A DNA stretch of 64,000 bases from Bacteroidota bacterium (GCA_018266915.1 JAFDZM010000065.1:84505-148504); one strand, 5' to 3'. Positions 18,998 to 28,703 are shown, counted from the first letter of the stretch. The notes: generated by a model not told the origin, from the letters alone. Made by a program: numbers and translations.

Positions 18998-19052
18998 AAG
19001 ATCAAGTTACAAAGCAAATCAGATAAGCGCACAACTGAGTTGATAAATAGAA

Positions 19053-19070
19053 TGTGGGCCGAAGCCCACA
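19053..19070 (-). promoter_or_regulatory. Intercistronic UUCG stem-loop after susD
   Basis: On the - strand TGTGGGC-TTCG-GCCCACA forms a perfect 7-bp stem closed by the extra-stable C(UUCG)G tetraloop. It sits between the susD stop and the GH89 start. There is no T-run, so it is more likely an mRNA-stabilising or processing element than a terminator. Confidence 0.65.
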
Positions 19071-19107
19071 CTCTGCATCTAACTTATCTCAACCTATTAT
19101 TAACCTA

Positions 19108-20700
19108 TTAATATCCGGGATTTTGTACCAGTTTGCTATTTAATTGCAACTCAGGGGTTGGTATCGGGAATATACGTTTGTTCGGATCAGCATCGGTTTT
19201 TATACCCCATGGCTGTTCATACAGACCATAACGAATCAGGTCATTCCGGCGCCAGCCCTCGTCAGCGAATTCCCGTGCACGTTCCTGCAGTACCCCGGTC
19301 AGATCGACCGTAGTAAACGCCGCAGCCTTGGCCCTTGTCCTTACCTGATTAACGAGGGACAAAGGTGAATCGCCATTGGTAGCAGCGCCACCGCGTAATA
19401 TAGCTTCCGCTTTTTCGAGCAGGATATCTGCGTATCTGAAAAAGGGAACATCATTGCTCTGATCGCGGGTGGACGACACGCTGTCTGGATAGAATTTATT
19501 ATTTCTGTAACCTTCTTCATTCGCCAGTTCATCATTACCTATATCAAAAGCCGCGGGGGTCCTCCATACTATATTCGGTGTAAACTCCAGTTGATGTATT
19601 ACAGTACCATTAGGGTCTGGACCACTGTAACTGGCATCTAGGCCGATGTTAGTGGTTGTAATATTTATAGGGGTACCATCATTGTAATATTGTTTTCCTG
19701 TCAGATATTGTTTGTTACGGATATCATTCGGATCGTTAAAGTAAGCGTAGTATGACGAATAAGTATAAACGGGCCCAGAAGGGGTATAAGGCATAGAATA
19801 CTTTTTACCCAGTGCGGGGTGCAATGTCCAGCGTGCATAATACATCCCCTGGGCATATACGGCATCAAAAGGGACAGCGTAAATAAAGTCTTTAATATCC
19901 GGGCCATTATTACGTTTAAACATGCCCAAATAATCCGCATCGAGGGAATATTTGCTTGCTGAAATAATGTTGTCGCACATGGTCACGCAATCACTGTACC
20001 TGCTTGTACCAGTATAATATTCGGCATTCAGGTACATTTTTGCTAAAATGGCATAAGCCAGGTATTTCGTTGGCCTGCCATAGGTAGTCGCATCAACAGT
20101 AGTACTCAAATTTGGTATCTGTGCGAGCAGTTCGCTTTCAATAAAAGCAAACACTTTTGAACGTGGTTGTGTGCCCATGCTGCTGGTATCACCAAACTTG
20201 GTAATGATTGGTACATTACCAAAGTTATCCATCATAAAAAAATAACACATAGCACGCATGGTCTTTATCTCAGCAACAGTCTGGTCTTTGGTTGCACTTT
20301 CCGGCACCGAGTTGAACAAAGACAGCACCTGGTTGCAGGTACTGATGGTTCCGTAACCCCATTGCCAAATACTTTCAAGATTGCCGTTGTCGCCGGTATA
20401 TGTATGAAGGTTCAGGGTAGAGTAGTTGCCGCCGTCAAACCAGTTTCCCCCACGTGCTACTAAAACCTCCATATCGGTGCTTAAGTTTTCTACCAACCAC
20501 CATTGCCTGGCCGGCGCCCCTCTGAATGAGGTATAAATAGGGCCTGTGGCAGCTATAAACTGTGCGGCAGTTTTTGGGAAGTTTGCAGGGGTAAGTGTTG
20601 ATACGGGGGTAACGTCCAGCTTGGTACAGCCCGACAAAAAGAAGGCAGCTGCACAGAAGGCTAAAATGCCTGAATATAAATTTCTTTTAAAACGATTCAT
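19108..20700 (-). CDS. SusD/RagB family glycan-binding lipoprotein
   Basis: The protein has 530 residues and a lipoprotein signal (FLSGC, Cys25). SusD hallmarks are the early helices (SIWQWGYGTISTCNQVLSLF), VAEIKTMRAMCYFFMMDNFGNVPI, the late helix RYADILLEKAEAIL, ERAREFADEGWRRNDLIRYG, and the terminal LVQNPGY. It follows its SusC partner by 22 bases and precedes GH89. It presumably presents the oligosaccharide that this GH89/GH28 set processes. Confidence 0.96.
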   Translation of the reverse strand: MNRFKRNLYSGILAFCAAAFFLSGCTKLDVTPVSTLTPANFPKTAAQFIAATGPIYTSFRGAPARQWWLVENLSTDMEVLVARGGNWFDGGNYSTLNLHTYTGDNGNLESIWQWGYGTISTCNQVLSLFNSVPESATKDQTVAEIKTMRAMCYFFMMDNFGNVPIITKFGDTSSMGTQPRSKVFAFIESELLAQIPNLSTTVDATTYGRPTKYLAYAILAKMYLNAEYYTGTSRYSDCVTMCDNIISASKYSLDADYLGMFKRNNGPDIKDFIYAVPFDAVYAQGMYYARWTLHPALGKKYSMPYTPSGPVYTYSSYYAYFNDPNDIRNKQYLTGKQYYNDGTPINITTTNIGLDASYSGPDPNGTVIHQLEFTPNIVWRTPAAFDIGNDELANEEGYRNNKFYPDSVSSTRDQSNDVPFFRYADILLEKAEAILRGGAATNGDSPLSLVNQVRTRAKAAAFTTVDLTGVLQERAREFADEGWRRNDLIRYGLYEQPWGIKTDADPNKRIFPIPTPELQLNSKLVQNPGY

Positions 20701-20722
20701 CTTATTTGATCTTAAAGTTTAA

Positions 20723-23713
20723 TTATAAATCCACTTGAACACCACCAAGGAATGTGCGGGTTTTCGGATAATAGTTGCTCATATCTACACCGATAAATTG
20801 TCCGCTTGCCTGGTTATTAAGGGACAGATTTAATTCAGGATCTACGCCTTTGTACTTGGTTATGATAAACAAATTGGTACCTGTAACATACAAACGCACA
20901 GCATGAATGTAGTTCCCGCTAACTTTAAACCTGTAGGATAATGTCGCGTTGCTCAGCCTGATAAATGTTCCGCTTTCCAGGTAACGAGTTGAATACAGGT
21001 TAGCGTTTATATCGGTTACCGGCTCACTCAAAGCCATCACCGGCACGTTATGTGTTGAGGCCGAATAAGGCGTGTTGAAATCAGCCAGCGATGCATCCAT
21101 TATTTTGTTGCCACCTTGCCCGCGGAAAAAGAAATTAAACGAGAAGTTCTTGTAGTTTACGGTATTGCCCCAACCGAAGATGTACCTTGGCTGAGCATCT
21201 CCGGCATAAGTCCGGTCGGCGCTTGTAGGAGTGGTGGTTGGCTGACCGTTGGCACCCATGTAGGTTGAAACGCCGTTGGTCATGCCGATATATTTGAGCG
21301 TATAAAATTCGCCCAGCGGGTAACCTGCCTTGATGATGGAAACTGTTGTACCACTTTGTCCTGGTCCTTCAGGATCACCGGCATATATCTGGGATATGTT
21401 ATTACCCAGTGAAGTGATCTTGTTTTTATTAAATGATATGTTTCCATAAGATTCCCAGCTAAAATCCCTTGCCTTAACGGGCGTACCACTAAGGCTGATT
21501 TCGACACCTTTATTATCCATGCTGCCTACGTTGGCCACCATATAGTTCACAAGGTTGGTAACTGTCGAAACAGGGATGGTTGCGATCATATCAGTTGTCT
21601 TTTTGTCATATACGTCAACCGAGCCGCTCAACCTGCCTTTAAGGAATGTGAAATCAATACCGGCGTTGGTAGTAGCTGTGGTTTCCCAGCGCAGATCGGG
21701 ATTTGAGTTTTGCGTGGCGCCGATAGCGCCTATCCAGTTATTGTTGTAGTAAAACGTCCCTGTTGTGCCATAAAGCACCAGAGGGGTATATGGGTCAAAT
21801 CCCAGGGAGTTACCCGTTTTACCATAACCTACACGGATCTTCAGATCATCCAGCCAGTTAATTGATTTCATAAATGATTCATCGCTCACTCTCCATGCAC
21901 CTGAAAGGGCCGGGAAATATCCCCATCTATGATCCGCACCAAAAGCATTGGAACCATCACGGCGAAGTGAGGCCTGCAAGATATATTTTCCGTTGTAGCT
22001 ATAGTTTAGCCTACCGTAAAATGAGATAATCTTTAAGGTTTCGTCATTATAGTTGGCATATCTTGGCAAGTTAGTCTGACCAAGCGCCAGGTTATAATAA
22101 CTCGTTGCGTCGGACACGAAGTTCTCGTTACTTACACCAAAGCCGTTACCGGTTTCGGTATCGTCATAAGAGTAACCCACAAGGGCTTTTAAATTATGCT
22201 TTGCCCAGGTATGTTCGTAGCCCAGGTAGTTTTCAAATAGCTTTTTAGTATCCTCATCCTGGTTACGGGTTGCTACACCATTTTGACCGATAGCCAATTC
22301 CGATTGAGAATTAAGATAAGTATTGCTGGTAGTATTTCTGTCCTGATAAGCTGCATTCAGGTTATAAGTAAAACCAAAAGGCAACTTTAATTCAGCTTTG
22401 GCATTGGCCAAAACCAGGTTTATCTTTTGTTTGTAGGTATTAGTTTCGAGCAAACCAAGTGGGTTATAGCCCAATACCAGCGTGGGGTCGTTATAAAAAG
22501 TGCCATCTGCATTATAAACCGCCCGGGTTGGCAGGTATTGAACCGCTGCCCTGAAAAGATTAGGATTGGCGCCATTGGCAGAATATAGCGGAATATCGTT
22601 TACGATCAGGTTTTGATTGGTGATCGAATTACTTAATGAGAAGTCCAATTTCAATCTGTCATTCAAAGCTTTTTGCGATACATTGATCTTGCCAATAAAA
22701 CGGTCCATTGCACTGGTTTTAACAATACCTTCGTCCTCGAGGTAGTTGATGCTGGCATTAAATACTGTTTTATCCGTACCGCCGCCGAAAGACAGATTAT
22801 GGTTTTGCGAAAAACCGCTGCTGCGCTCTATTTGTTGCTCCCAGTTGGTACTTCCATTGTCATTTGCCGGGGTTAAGCTCTGTCCATTTGCAGCCAAATA
22901 GGCCTTTAACTGTGCTGCGGTTGCTACCTGGAATTGATTGGCAATCTTTTCATCAGCGGCATAAGCGTTGTAAGTCATCTTTAGCTGACCAGCCTTTGCT
23001 TTTTTTGTCGTTACGATGATAACGCCGTTAGTAGCGCGGCTACCATAAATTGCCGCTGCCGATGCATCCTTCAATACGTCGATAGACTCGATATCAGAAG
23101 GGGCAACCAGGCTGAAATCCGCATCAGGCACACCATCAATTACATAAAATGGAGAGGATGCAGCACCGGCACGCAAGGTTGATGGGCCTCTCAGGGTAAC
23201 TGTGGCGCTTCCGTTGGGGTTGCCATCATTAGTGATATTGAGGCCCGCCACCTTACCTTCCAAAAGGTCTGCAGGAGTAGCTACAACGCCCGGGTTAAAG
23301 TTTTCAGCTTTAACTGTCGAAATAGCACTGGTCAGCTGACCTTTGGTAGTAGTGCCGTAACCAACTACAACCACTTCGTTCATCGCTCTCGCACTTTCGC
23401 TAAGGGTGATGGTTATCGAAGTTTCATCGCCTACTGTTTTCTCTAAAGTCTGGTAGCCGATAAAAGTAAATCTTAAAACCGCGCCCTTAGCGGCATTGAT
23501 AGAGAAGGTGCCGTTAGCAGTTGTTGCGGTTGAAGCGCTGGTTCCTTCAACTGTAACAGTAACACCCGGGAGTGGTGCTCCGGTGGCATCTTTAACAGTA
23601 CCTCTTATAGTACTGGTTTGGGCCCATGCGCTGCTGAAAGTAAAAGCAAACAGCATAAACAAAATACTACACAAGTACCTTGCCTTTAAAAGTTTGGGTC
23701 TAATTGTCATCAT
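20723..23713 (-). CDS. SusC/RagA-type TonB-dependent outer-membrane transporter
   Basis: A 996-residue protein starting at one of two adjacent ATGs (23713 or 23710). It has a signal peptide ending near AWAQT, a carboxypeptidase-D-regulatory-like domain (STIRGTVKDATGAPLPGVTV, about 33-115), then the TonB box/plug start NEVVVVGYGTTTKGQLTSA. The plug has the SusC signature SIDVLKDASAAAIYGSRATNGVI, and a long barrel ends in VDL. It is first gene of the - strand operon susC-susD-GH89-GH28. The 308-base gap upstream holds both a regulon operator (site E) and a LacI palindrome, so dual control is likely. Confidence 0.97.
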   Translation of the reverse strand: MMTIRPKLLKARYLCSILFMLFAFTFSSAWAQTSTIRGTVKDATGAPLPGVTVTVEGTSASTATTANGTFSINAAKGAVLRFTFIGYQTLEKTVGDETSITITLSESARAMNEVVVVGYGTTTKGQLTSAISTVKAENFNPGVVATPADLLEGKVAGLNITNDGNPNGSATVTLRGPSTLRAGAASSPFYVIDGVPDADFSLVAPSDIESIDVLKDASAAAIYGSRATNGVIIVTTKKAKAGQLKMTYNAYAADEKIANQFQVATAAQLKAYLAANGQSLTPANDNGSTNWEQQIERSSGFSQNHNLSFGGGTDKTVFNASINYLEDEGIVKTSAMDRFIGKINVSQKALNDRLKLDFSLSNSITNQNLIVNDIPLYSANGANPNLFRAAVQYLPTRAVYNADGTFYNDPTLVLGYNPLGLLETNTYKQKINLVLANAKAELKLPFGFTYNLNAAYQDRNTTSNTYLNSQSELAIGQNGVATRNQDEDTKKLFENYLGYEHTWAKHNLKALVGYSYDDTETGNGFGVSNENFVSDATSYYNLALGQTNLPRYANYNDETLKIISFYGRLNYSYNGKYILQASLRRDGSNAFGADHRWGYFPALSGAWRVSDESFMKSINWLDDLKIRVGYGKTGNSLGFDPYTPLVLYGTTGTFYYNNNWIGAIGATQNSNPDLRWETTATTNAGIDFTFLKGRLSGSVDVYDKKTTDMIATIPVSTVTNLVNYMVANVGSMDNKGVEISLSGTPVKARDFSWESYGNISFNKNKITSLGNNISQIYAGDPEGPGQSGTTVSIIKAGYPLGEFYTLKYIGMTNGVSTYMGANGQPTTTPTSADRTYAGDAQPRYIFGWGNTVNYKNFSFNFFFRGQGGNKIMDASLADFNTPYSASTHNVPVMALSEPVTDINANLYSTRYLESGTFIRLSNATLSYRFKVSGNYIHAVRLYVTGTNLFIITKYKGVDPELNLSLNNQASGQFIGVDMSNYYPKTRTFLGGVQVDL

Positions 23714-23792
23714 AGTTTTCTTTAATTGGTTTTTGATTTTGGTTTGTTCACTTTATTAATTCATAAAAAAATGTTAGATTTAATTAGCGGCA

Positions 23793-23817
23793 GATAATTG
23801 TTTTTTATACAATTATC
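23793..23817. promoter_or_regulatory. Operator site E (perfect 9-bp arms, shared regulon motif)
   Basis: GATAATTGT, seven bases (TTTTTAT), ACAATTATC: a perfect inverted repeat with 9-bp arms. It is the best copy of the five-site motif and lies 80 bases upstream of susC. It sits in the divergent susC/lacI gap (23714-24021), which otherwise holds only the LacI palindrome and AT-rich sequence. Confidence 0.7.
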
Positions 23818-23958
23818 AGTGCATATACACCGTTCCGCTAAGTTTTATACTTTTATCAGGTTTATTCAGAGCGTGTATTAACGCCGCTAAATGTTATATT
23901 GTAGACCTAAGTTGATACTTTTTTAAATCGCTTTTCCTGATTTACAGGTATTTATTTA

Positions 23959-23972
23959 CGTAAACGTTTACG
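23959..23972. promoter_or_regulatory. LacI-family operator, perfect 14-bp palindrome
   Basis: CGTAAACGTTTACG is a perfect palindrome with a central CG, the classic form of a LacI-family operator. It lies 50 bases before the lacI start and 246 bases before the divergent susC. Autoregulation of lacI, and possibly control of susC, follows by inference. Confidence 0.65.
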
Positions 23973-24021
23973 AATAAGAGTAAAATGAACACTTATTAAC
24001 CGAACGGGAAGGGTTAGAATT

Positions 24022-25026
24022 ATGGGGGAAGTAAACATTAAAAAGCTCGCCAGTGAGCTTAATTTATCAGCTGCAACTGTTTCAAGGGCCTTAAGGGATA
24101 GCCATGAAATAAGTGCCGAAACAAAAGCAAGAGTAATGGAAATGGCCAAGAAACTGGCCTATGAGCCCAACCCTTTTGCAAGCAGTTTGCGACAGCAAAA
24201 AAGTAAAACGATAGCGGTAATCGTACCCGAGGTTGCGAACAATTTTTTTGCATTGGCGATTAAGGCAATCGAAGAAGTGGCCCGTGCAAAAGATCATCAT
24301 GTATTGATCTATCAAACGCATGAAAGCGGGGAGATCGAATCTTCCTTTATGACCAGCCTTTTAAGTGGCCGCGTTGACGGGGTACTTATTTCGCCTGCAT
24401 GCCATGTCGCCAATAAAAAGTATTTCCAGAAAGTAAGTGAGAAAATACCCATGGTTTTTTTCGACCGTGATCACGACGATATCGAAGGCGTAAAAATAAC
24501 CACTGATGACTACGAAAGTGCGTATAATGCAACGCTGCACCTCGTAGAAGCCGGCTGCAAAAAGATTGGGTACCTGGCAGCTTTGGAAACACTTACGACT
24601 GGCAAAAAAAGGTTACAGGGGTACCTGGATGCGTTAAAAGACAACAACCTCGAAAGTATGCCTGCCCTGATCGAAGGTAATTGCGAAAATAATGAGTCGT
24701 GCCGCTCAAAGGTGAAGGATTTTATTGCAGAACGAAAACCTGATGGTATAGTGTCATCAATTGAAGAATTAGCCCTCCCTTGTTATTATGCCTGTAAGGA
24801 GCTGAATCTGAATATCCCCAAAGATCTGAAATTAATCACTTACTCGAATCTCGCGCATGCCGAGCTGCTCAATCCCCCGCTTTCAACTATTAATCAACCG
24901 GCATTTGAAATAGGGAACGAAGCGGCCACAATCCTGTTTAAAATGTTTAGCAAACGCTGGTATGACCCAAACATTACCATCAGCCTCAAATCAAGCATTA
25001 TCAAAAGGGAATCGAGCCGCTCTTAA
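24022..25026 (+). CDS. LacI family transcriptional regulator 1
   Basis: A 334-residue regulator. The N-terminal helix-turn-helix and hinge read VNIKKLASELNLSAATVSRA and continue to YEPNPFASSLRQQKS. A periplasmic-binding-protein-like effector domain (from TIAVIVPEVANNFFALAI at about 60) follows and ends in a typical C-terminus with PPLSTINQPAFEIG. It is divergent from the susC-susD-GH89-GH28 operon with a palindromic operator between them. The effector is unknown; a sugar or cyclitol derived from the operon's substrate is the natural guess. Its closest relative in the window is the LacI at 44014, which stands in the same divergent arrangement next to the third Sus locus. Confidence 0.95.
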   Translation: MGEVNIKKLASELNLSAATVSRALRDSHEISAETKARVMEMAKKLAYEPNPFASSLRQQKSKTIAVIVPEVANNFFALAIKAIEEVARAKDHHVLIYQTHESGEIESSFMTSLLSGRVDGVLISPACHVANKKYFQKVSEKIPMVFFDRDHDDIEGVKITTDDYESAYNATLHLVEAGCKKIGYLAALETLTTGKKRLQGYLDALKDNNLESMPALIEGNCENNESCRSKVKDFIAERKPDGIVSSIEELALPCYYACKELNLNIPKDLKLITYSNLAHAELLNPPLSTINQPAFEIGNEAATILFKMFSKRWYDPNITISLKSSIIKRESSRS

Positions 25027-25050
25027 AATCAGCATAAAAAAATTACAAAA

Positions 25051-25075
25051 AATAATTGTCAATTTAACAATAATT
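25051..25075. promoter_or_regulatory. Operator site B (autoregulatory, shared regulon motif)
   Basis: AATAATTGT, seven bases, then ACAATAATT. It sits 64 bases before the Nudix regulator gene. Together with the following TATAG it closely matches site C at 25969. Position in front of the regulator itself suggests autoregulation. Confidence 0.65.
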
Positions 25076-25139
25076 ATAGTTAAACTTGTATTAATTTAAC
25101 CTTGTAAACCATTTTGATTAGCGTTAGCTAAACCTTTGT

Positions 25140-25847
25140 ATGCAGAAATATTCCAAACAAACCCGCTTACTTTTAGCAGTTGACTGCATCATTTTTGGAT
25201 TTGATAGTGAGGAGCTAAAGATACTTTTAATAAAGCGTGGTTTTAACCCCGAAAAAGGTAACTGGAGCTTAATGGGCGGATTTGTTCAGGAAAATGAAAG
25301 TATAGACCAGGCAGCAAACCGTATTTTAAAGGATCTGACGGGCATTGAAGGGGTATATCTGGAACAACTATATACTTTTGGCGATCCGCACCGCGACCCA
25401 ACTGAGCGGACCACTACAGTTTGTCATTTTGCTTTAGTTGATATACACCGGTATGAAACGCAGCTGAGCAATGATTACCGGGCTGAGTGGTTTCCTGTCA
25501 AGAAGTTTCCGAAACTCATTTTTGACCATGCCGAAATGGTAGAATTGGCGAGAAAACGACTTCGTTATAAGGCAGCCTTTCATCCTATTCTGTTTGAGTT
25601 GTTACCCGATAAGTTTACTCTGCCCCAATTACAGAGTTTGTACGAGAGCGTATACAGTACCACAATTGACAAAAGGAATTTTAGTAAACGGGTGCTGGCA
25701 ACAGGGTTGCTGATCAAACTAACCGAAAAAGATAAGACCAGCTCCAGGCGTGGCGCTTTCTTTTATCGCCTTAATACGCAGAATTATTATGCCAAATTCC
25801 AGGCATTTTTAAACTTTATTCCTAACCCGGATACTTTGCATTATTAG
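25140..25847 (+). CDS. Nudix-type transcriptional regulator (AraR/NrtR-like)
   Basis: The protein has 235 residues. The N-terminal half is a Nudix fold (LLAVDCIIFGF, then WSLMGGFVQENESIDQAANR), but the Nudix box is degenerate. After Gly47, Glu53 and Arg61 the metal-binding R-E-x-x-E-E is replaced by R-I-L-K-D-L, so hydrolase activity is unlikely. The C-terminal 75 residues (TLPQLQSLYESVYSTTIDKRNFSKRV...) match the winged-helix DNA-binding domain of NrtR/AraR regulators. In Bacteroides thetaiotaomicron a protein of this class, AraR, controls L-arabinose use. Two arabinofuranosidase genes lie in this locus, and a 25-bp palindrome precedes this gene and four other units. The effector is inferred, not shown. 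Confidence 0.88.
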   Translation: MQKYSKQTRLLLAVDCIIFGFDSEELKILLIKRGFNPEKGNWSLMGGFVQENESIDQAANRILKDLTGIEGVYLEQLYTFGDPHRDPTERTTTVCHFALVDIHRYETQLSNDYRAEWFPVKKFPKLIFDHAEMVELARKRLRYKAAFHPILFELLPDKFTLPQLQSLYESVYSTTIDKRNFSKRVLATGLLIKLTEKDKTSSRRGAFFYRLNTQNYYAKFQAFLNFIPNPDTLHY

Positions 25848-25848
25848 G

Positions 25849-25915
25849 GATCGGTTGTATTAGTTGTAAAGGTTGGAATGGCTGTAGAAGTTGTATTGGT
25901 TGAAGTGGTTTAAGA
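25849..25915 (+). repeat. G/T-rich degenerate repeat after the Nudix regulator gene
   Basis: After the stop codon the + strand runs as loosely repeated units of GGTTGTATTAGTTG and TGTAGAAGTTGTATTGGTTG type with almost no cytosine. The role is unknown. It fills most of the gap before operator C. Confidence 0.4.
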
Positions 25916-25968
25916 AATATCGCATTTCAAATTGAGATAATACAAACCTGGGGAATTTCGCATTAAAA

Positions 25969-25993
25969 AATAATTGTTATTTTTACACTAATT
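25969..25993. promoter_or_regulatory. Operator site C (shared regulon motif)
   Basis: AATAATTGT, seven T-rich bases, then ACACTAATT. It is followed by ATAGG, almost as at site B. It ends 21 bases before the GH27 start, close enough for a bound protein to block transcription initiation. Confidence 0.6.
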
Positions 25994-26014
25994 ATAGGCC
26001 AACAAATATCAACC

Positions 26015-27382
26015 ATGAGAAAAAAAGTTTTTGCCGCTGGTATATTGATATGCTTTATATATCTGAACGCAACTGCTCAGGCACCAAAAGTTGCCGTGAC
26101 ACCTCCGATGGGGTGGAATAGCTACAACTCTTTTGGTTCGGCAGTGCATGAAGACGACGTAAAGGCTAATGCTGATTACATGGCAAAAAACCTGAAACAG
26201 CATGGCTGGCAATATGTGGTGGTTGATTTTTTATGGTCGTATGATAACCCGCCAACCAGCCATATAGGTAATCCGTATCAAAAAAGACTTCAGGATGGTT
26301 CTTATATTCCATGGCTCACAATGGATAAATGGGGGCGCTTGCTTCCCCAACCAACCAAGTTTCCATCGGCTTTTGGCGGTAAAGGGTTTAAGCCATTGGC
26401 CGCTTATGTTCATCAGTTGGGTTTAAAGTTCGGTATACATGTAATGCGCGGTATCCCACGACAGGCTGTTTGGGCTAAATCACCGGTATTGGGCGCAAAA
26501 GGTATTACTGCCGATATGATTGCTGATACCAATTCCACCTGTGAATGGATGAACCAGATGTATGGGCTGGATATGAGCAAGCCAGGCGCGCAGACTTATC
26601 TTAACTCGTTGCTTGATCTATATGCATCATGGGGTGTAGATTTTATTAAGGTAGATGATATCTCAAGGCCATACCATCAAGAAGAAATTGAAGGTTACCG
26701 AAAGGCCATTGCGCATTGCAAAAGACCGATTGTTTTAAGTATTTCTCCAGGAGAAACACCAATTAATTCGGCTGATCACGTTAAACAAAACGCCAATATG
26801 TGGCGTATGGCCGATGACTTTTGGGATAACTGGAAAGAGGTGCTGCATATGTTCAGTTATGCAAAAACCTGGGAAGGTCAGGGTGGGCCCGGTCACTGGC
26901 CGGATTGTGACATGCTGCAGATTGGTAAACTATCTAAACGTGGCCCAGTTGGTGAAGAACGCTACAGCAGGTTTACTGAAGATGAGCTTTATACGCATAT
27001 TACCTTTTGGAGTATTTACAGGTCGCCCCTGATGATTGGCTGTAATCTGCCCGAAAACAGGGAAATTGAGCGTAAACTATTAACTAACGACGAAGTATTG
27101 GCTGTCAATCAAACCGGGCAATCGCCAAAACAATTGTATAAAGATGATAAAAGCATGGTATGGTATTCCATAGCGCCAAACCACAAAGGGATTTATGTAG
27201 CTCTGTTTAACATAAGTGATGATACGCATGGTGTATCTGTTGACCTGTCCGCTTTAGGCTTCAAAGACAAAGCGCAGATCAGGGATCTTTGGAACCACCA
27301 AAACCTGGGAGCGCGCTCTGGCACTTTTGCCAAAACACTTAGTAAGCATGGTGCGGGATTATACTTAGTGTCTGGGCGATAA
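26015..27382 (+). CDS. GH27 alpha-galactosidase (or beta-L-arabinopyranosidase)
   Basis: The enzyme has 455 residues with a signal peptide ending near ATAQA. GH27 features are TPPMGWNSYNSFG near the mature N-terminus, WQYVVVDFLW, KFGIHVMRGIPRQAVW, the nucleophile motif FIKVDDIS (Asp214), the acid/base region WRMADDFWDNW (Asp267) and GPGHWPDCDMLQIG, with a C-terminal beta-sandwich. The family cleaves terminal alpha-galactose, and some members act on beta-L-arabinopyranose, which would also fit this locus. It is a single-gene unit behind operator C, converging with the haloperoxidase gene 13 bases away. Confidence 0.93.
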   Translation: MRKKVFAAGILICFIYLNATAQAPKVAVTPPMGWNSYNSFGSAVHEDDVKANADYMAKNLKQHGWQYVVVDFLWSYDNPPTSHIGNPYQKRLQDGSYIPWLTMDKWGRLLPQPTKFPSAFGGKGFKPLAAYVHQLGLKFGIHVMRGIPRQAVWAKSPVLGAKGITADMIADTNSTCEWMNQMYGLDMSKPGAQTYLNSLLDLYASWGVDFIKVDDISRPYHQEEIEGYRKAIAHCKRPIVLSISPGETPINSADHVKQNANMWRMADDFWDNWKEVLHMFSYAKTWEGQGGPGHWPDCDMLQIGKLSKRGPVGEERYSRFTEDELYTHITFWSIYRSPLMIGCNLPENREIERKLLTNDEVLAVNQTGQSPKQLYKDDKSMVWYSIAPNHKGIYVALFNISDDTHGVSVDLSALGFKDKAQIRDLWNHQNLGARSGTFAKTLSKHGAGLYLVSGR

Positions 27383-27395
27383 ATAAAGATACTGA

Positions 27396-28703
27396 TTAAA
27401 GTTTTGACACCACCAGTTCCCCTACTTTCTGTCCCTGCAGCTTGCCATTTTCAATAGCATCTTTAAAGTGGATGCCGCCCCATAGCCTTGAAATTGCAGC
27501 CTCGTCAGCGGCTTGTTTAAATGATGAAAATGTACGCGGTGGTATACCATATCTTTGCTCAATGTTATCGGTGTAAAGGAAATCCGGACCAAAATAATGA
27601 GTAAGGATTGTTGCAGATGCACACGAAACCACGGAATGACCACTCAAGTATTCCGGAAAAGGCGGTGTTTGGAGTAATGGTTTCCAGTTAGGATCGATAT
27701 ACTTCCTGATAGCTGTTTCAGGTCGGATCAGGTTAAAATGGTATTTGGCATCCCAGCAGCAAATAAATCCGTCTGTCAAACCGATAGCTACTGCTGTATA
27801 TATTTGCATAGTTTTGGAAAAAGAAACGTTCTTTTGTTTGCAGGCTATACCTGTGATCCCCATCCAATGTGCCCCCGGCGAAATTTTCTTTATGCCGATC
27901 ATCAAATGCCCCCTGTTTTCTACAGCAAATGGATTACAGTCCCAAAAGCCCGCAATGGCGCGTTGTTCAGGTGTTAGCTTGTCCCCTGCTTCCTGGTAAA
28001 CAATCATTACCTGTTTATAAAAACCTGAGTGCTTATCCGTAGAAAAAGGCAATGGCGGAACAGGCAGGAATTGTGAGGCTGAATCCAAAGTAAATGACCG
28101 GACTGTATTAAAATACGGCTCAACAGCGGCCATATAAACCGGTGGGGTTGGCTCCCATGTTCCCTGCTTACCAACCGGCGAATAGCGGATATAATTGCTT
28201 ATGCGGTTGTAATTGTCCGCTTTGGCATAGGCCATTACTTGCTTACTCACGGCTTCGGCATATTTAACAGAAGCTTCAATAGTTTTGGTGCTGAACCCTA
28301 TACGCCCGCATGAATCCAGAAACTTTTGTTGATAGTCGCTCATTAAACTGCCTGAAGGCTGTAACTTTTCGGCCGTTTTCATGATACTTAAAACGGCGCT
28401 AAGTTTGTAGTCATAACCATCAATGTCTGCGGGCTTTTTGATGTCAGGGTATTTGTTTAGCTTTCCCTTCATGCTTTTAAAAGTGGGATCATTCTCAGCC
28501 ACTACTTCATAACCAGCCAGGCAACTGTACGCGAAAAAGCGGGCAGCCAGGGGGGGATTGGTCACATCATGGATCATAATGGCTGACATTTTATTGATTG
28601 TTTTACTAATATCATGGTTGGTTAAAATCGGTTGTTTGGTTGGCTTGCAACCCCATAAAACGACCGAAATCAGTGCTATAAAAGCAATTATTTTATATCT
28701 CAT
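27396..28703 (-). CDS. Vanadium-dependent haloperoxidase / PAP2-type lipoprotein
   Basis: The protein has 435 residues and a lipoprotein signal (VVLWGC, Cys19). Active-site motifs of the vanadium haloperoxidase/acid phosphatase superfamily are present: K-x6-RP (KYHFNLIRP), LSGHSVV in place of PSGH (about residue 355), and SRLWGGIHFKD with the active His near 412. Either halide oxidation or phosphatase activity is possible; the sequence alone does not decide. The start codon overlaps the stop of the FG-GAP gene (ATGA), so translation is coupled. Its presence inside a polysaccharide locus next to an FG-GAP/UnbV protein is notable, and its role in glycan use is not established. Confidence 0.85.
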   Translation of the reverse strand: MRYKIIAFIALISVVLWGCKPTKQPILTNHDISKTINKMSAIMIHDVTNPPLAARFFAYSCLAGYEVVAENDPTFKSMKGKLNKYPDIKKPADIDGYDYKLSAVLSIMKTAEKLQPSGSLMSDYQQKFLDSCGRIGFSTKTIEASVKYAEAVSKQVMAYAKADNYNRISNYIRYSPVGKQGTWEPTPPVYMAAVEPYFNTVRSFTLDSASQFLPVPPLPFSTDKHSGFYKQVMIVYQEAGDKLTPEQRAIAGFWDCNPFAVENRGHLMIGIKKISPGAHWMGITGIACKQKNVSFSKTMQIYTAVAIGLTDGFICCWDAKYHFNLIRPETAIRKYIDPNWKPLLQTPPFPEYLSGHSVVSCASATILTHYFGPDFLYTDNIEQRYGIPPRTFSSFKQAADEAAISRLWGGIHFKDAIENGKLQGQKVGELVVSKL

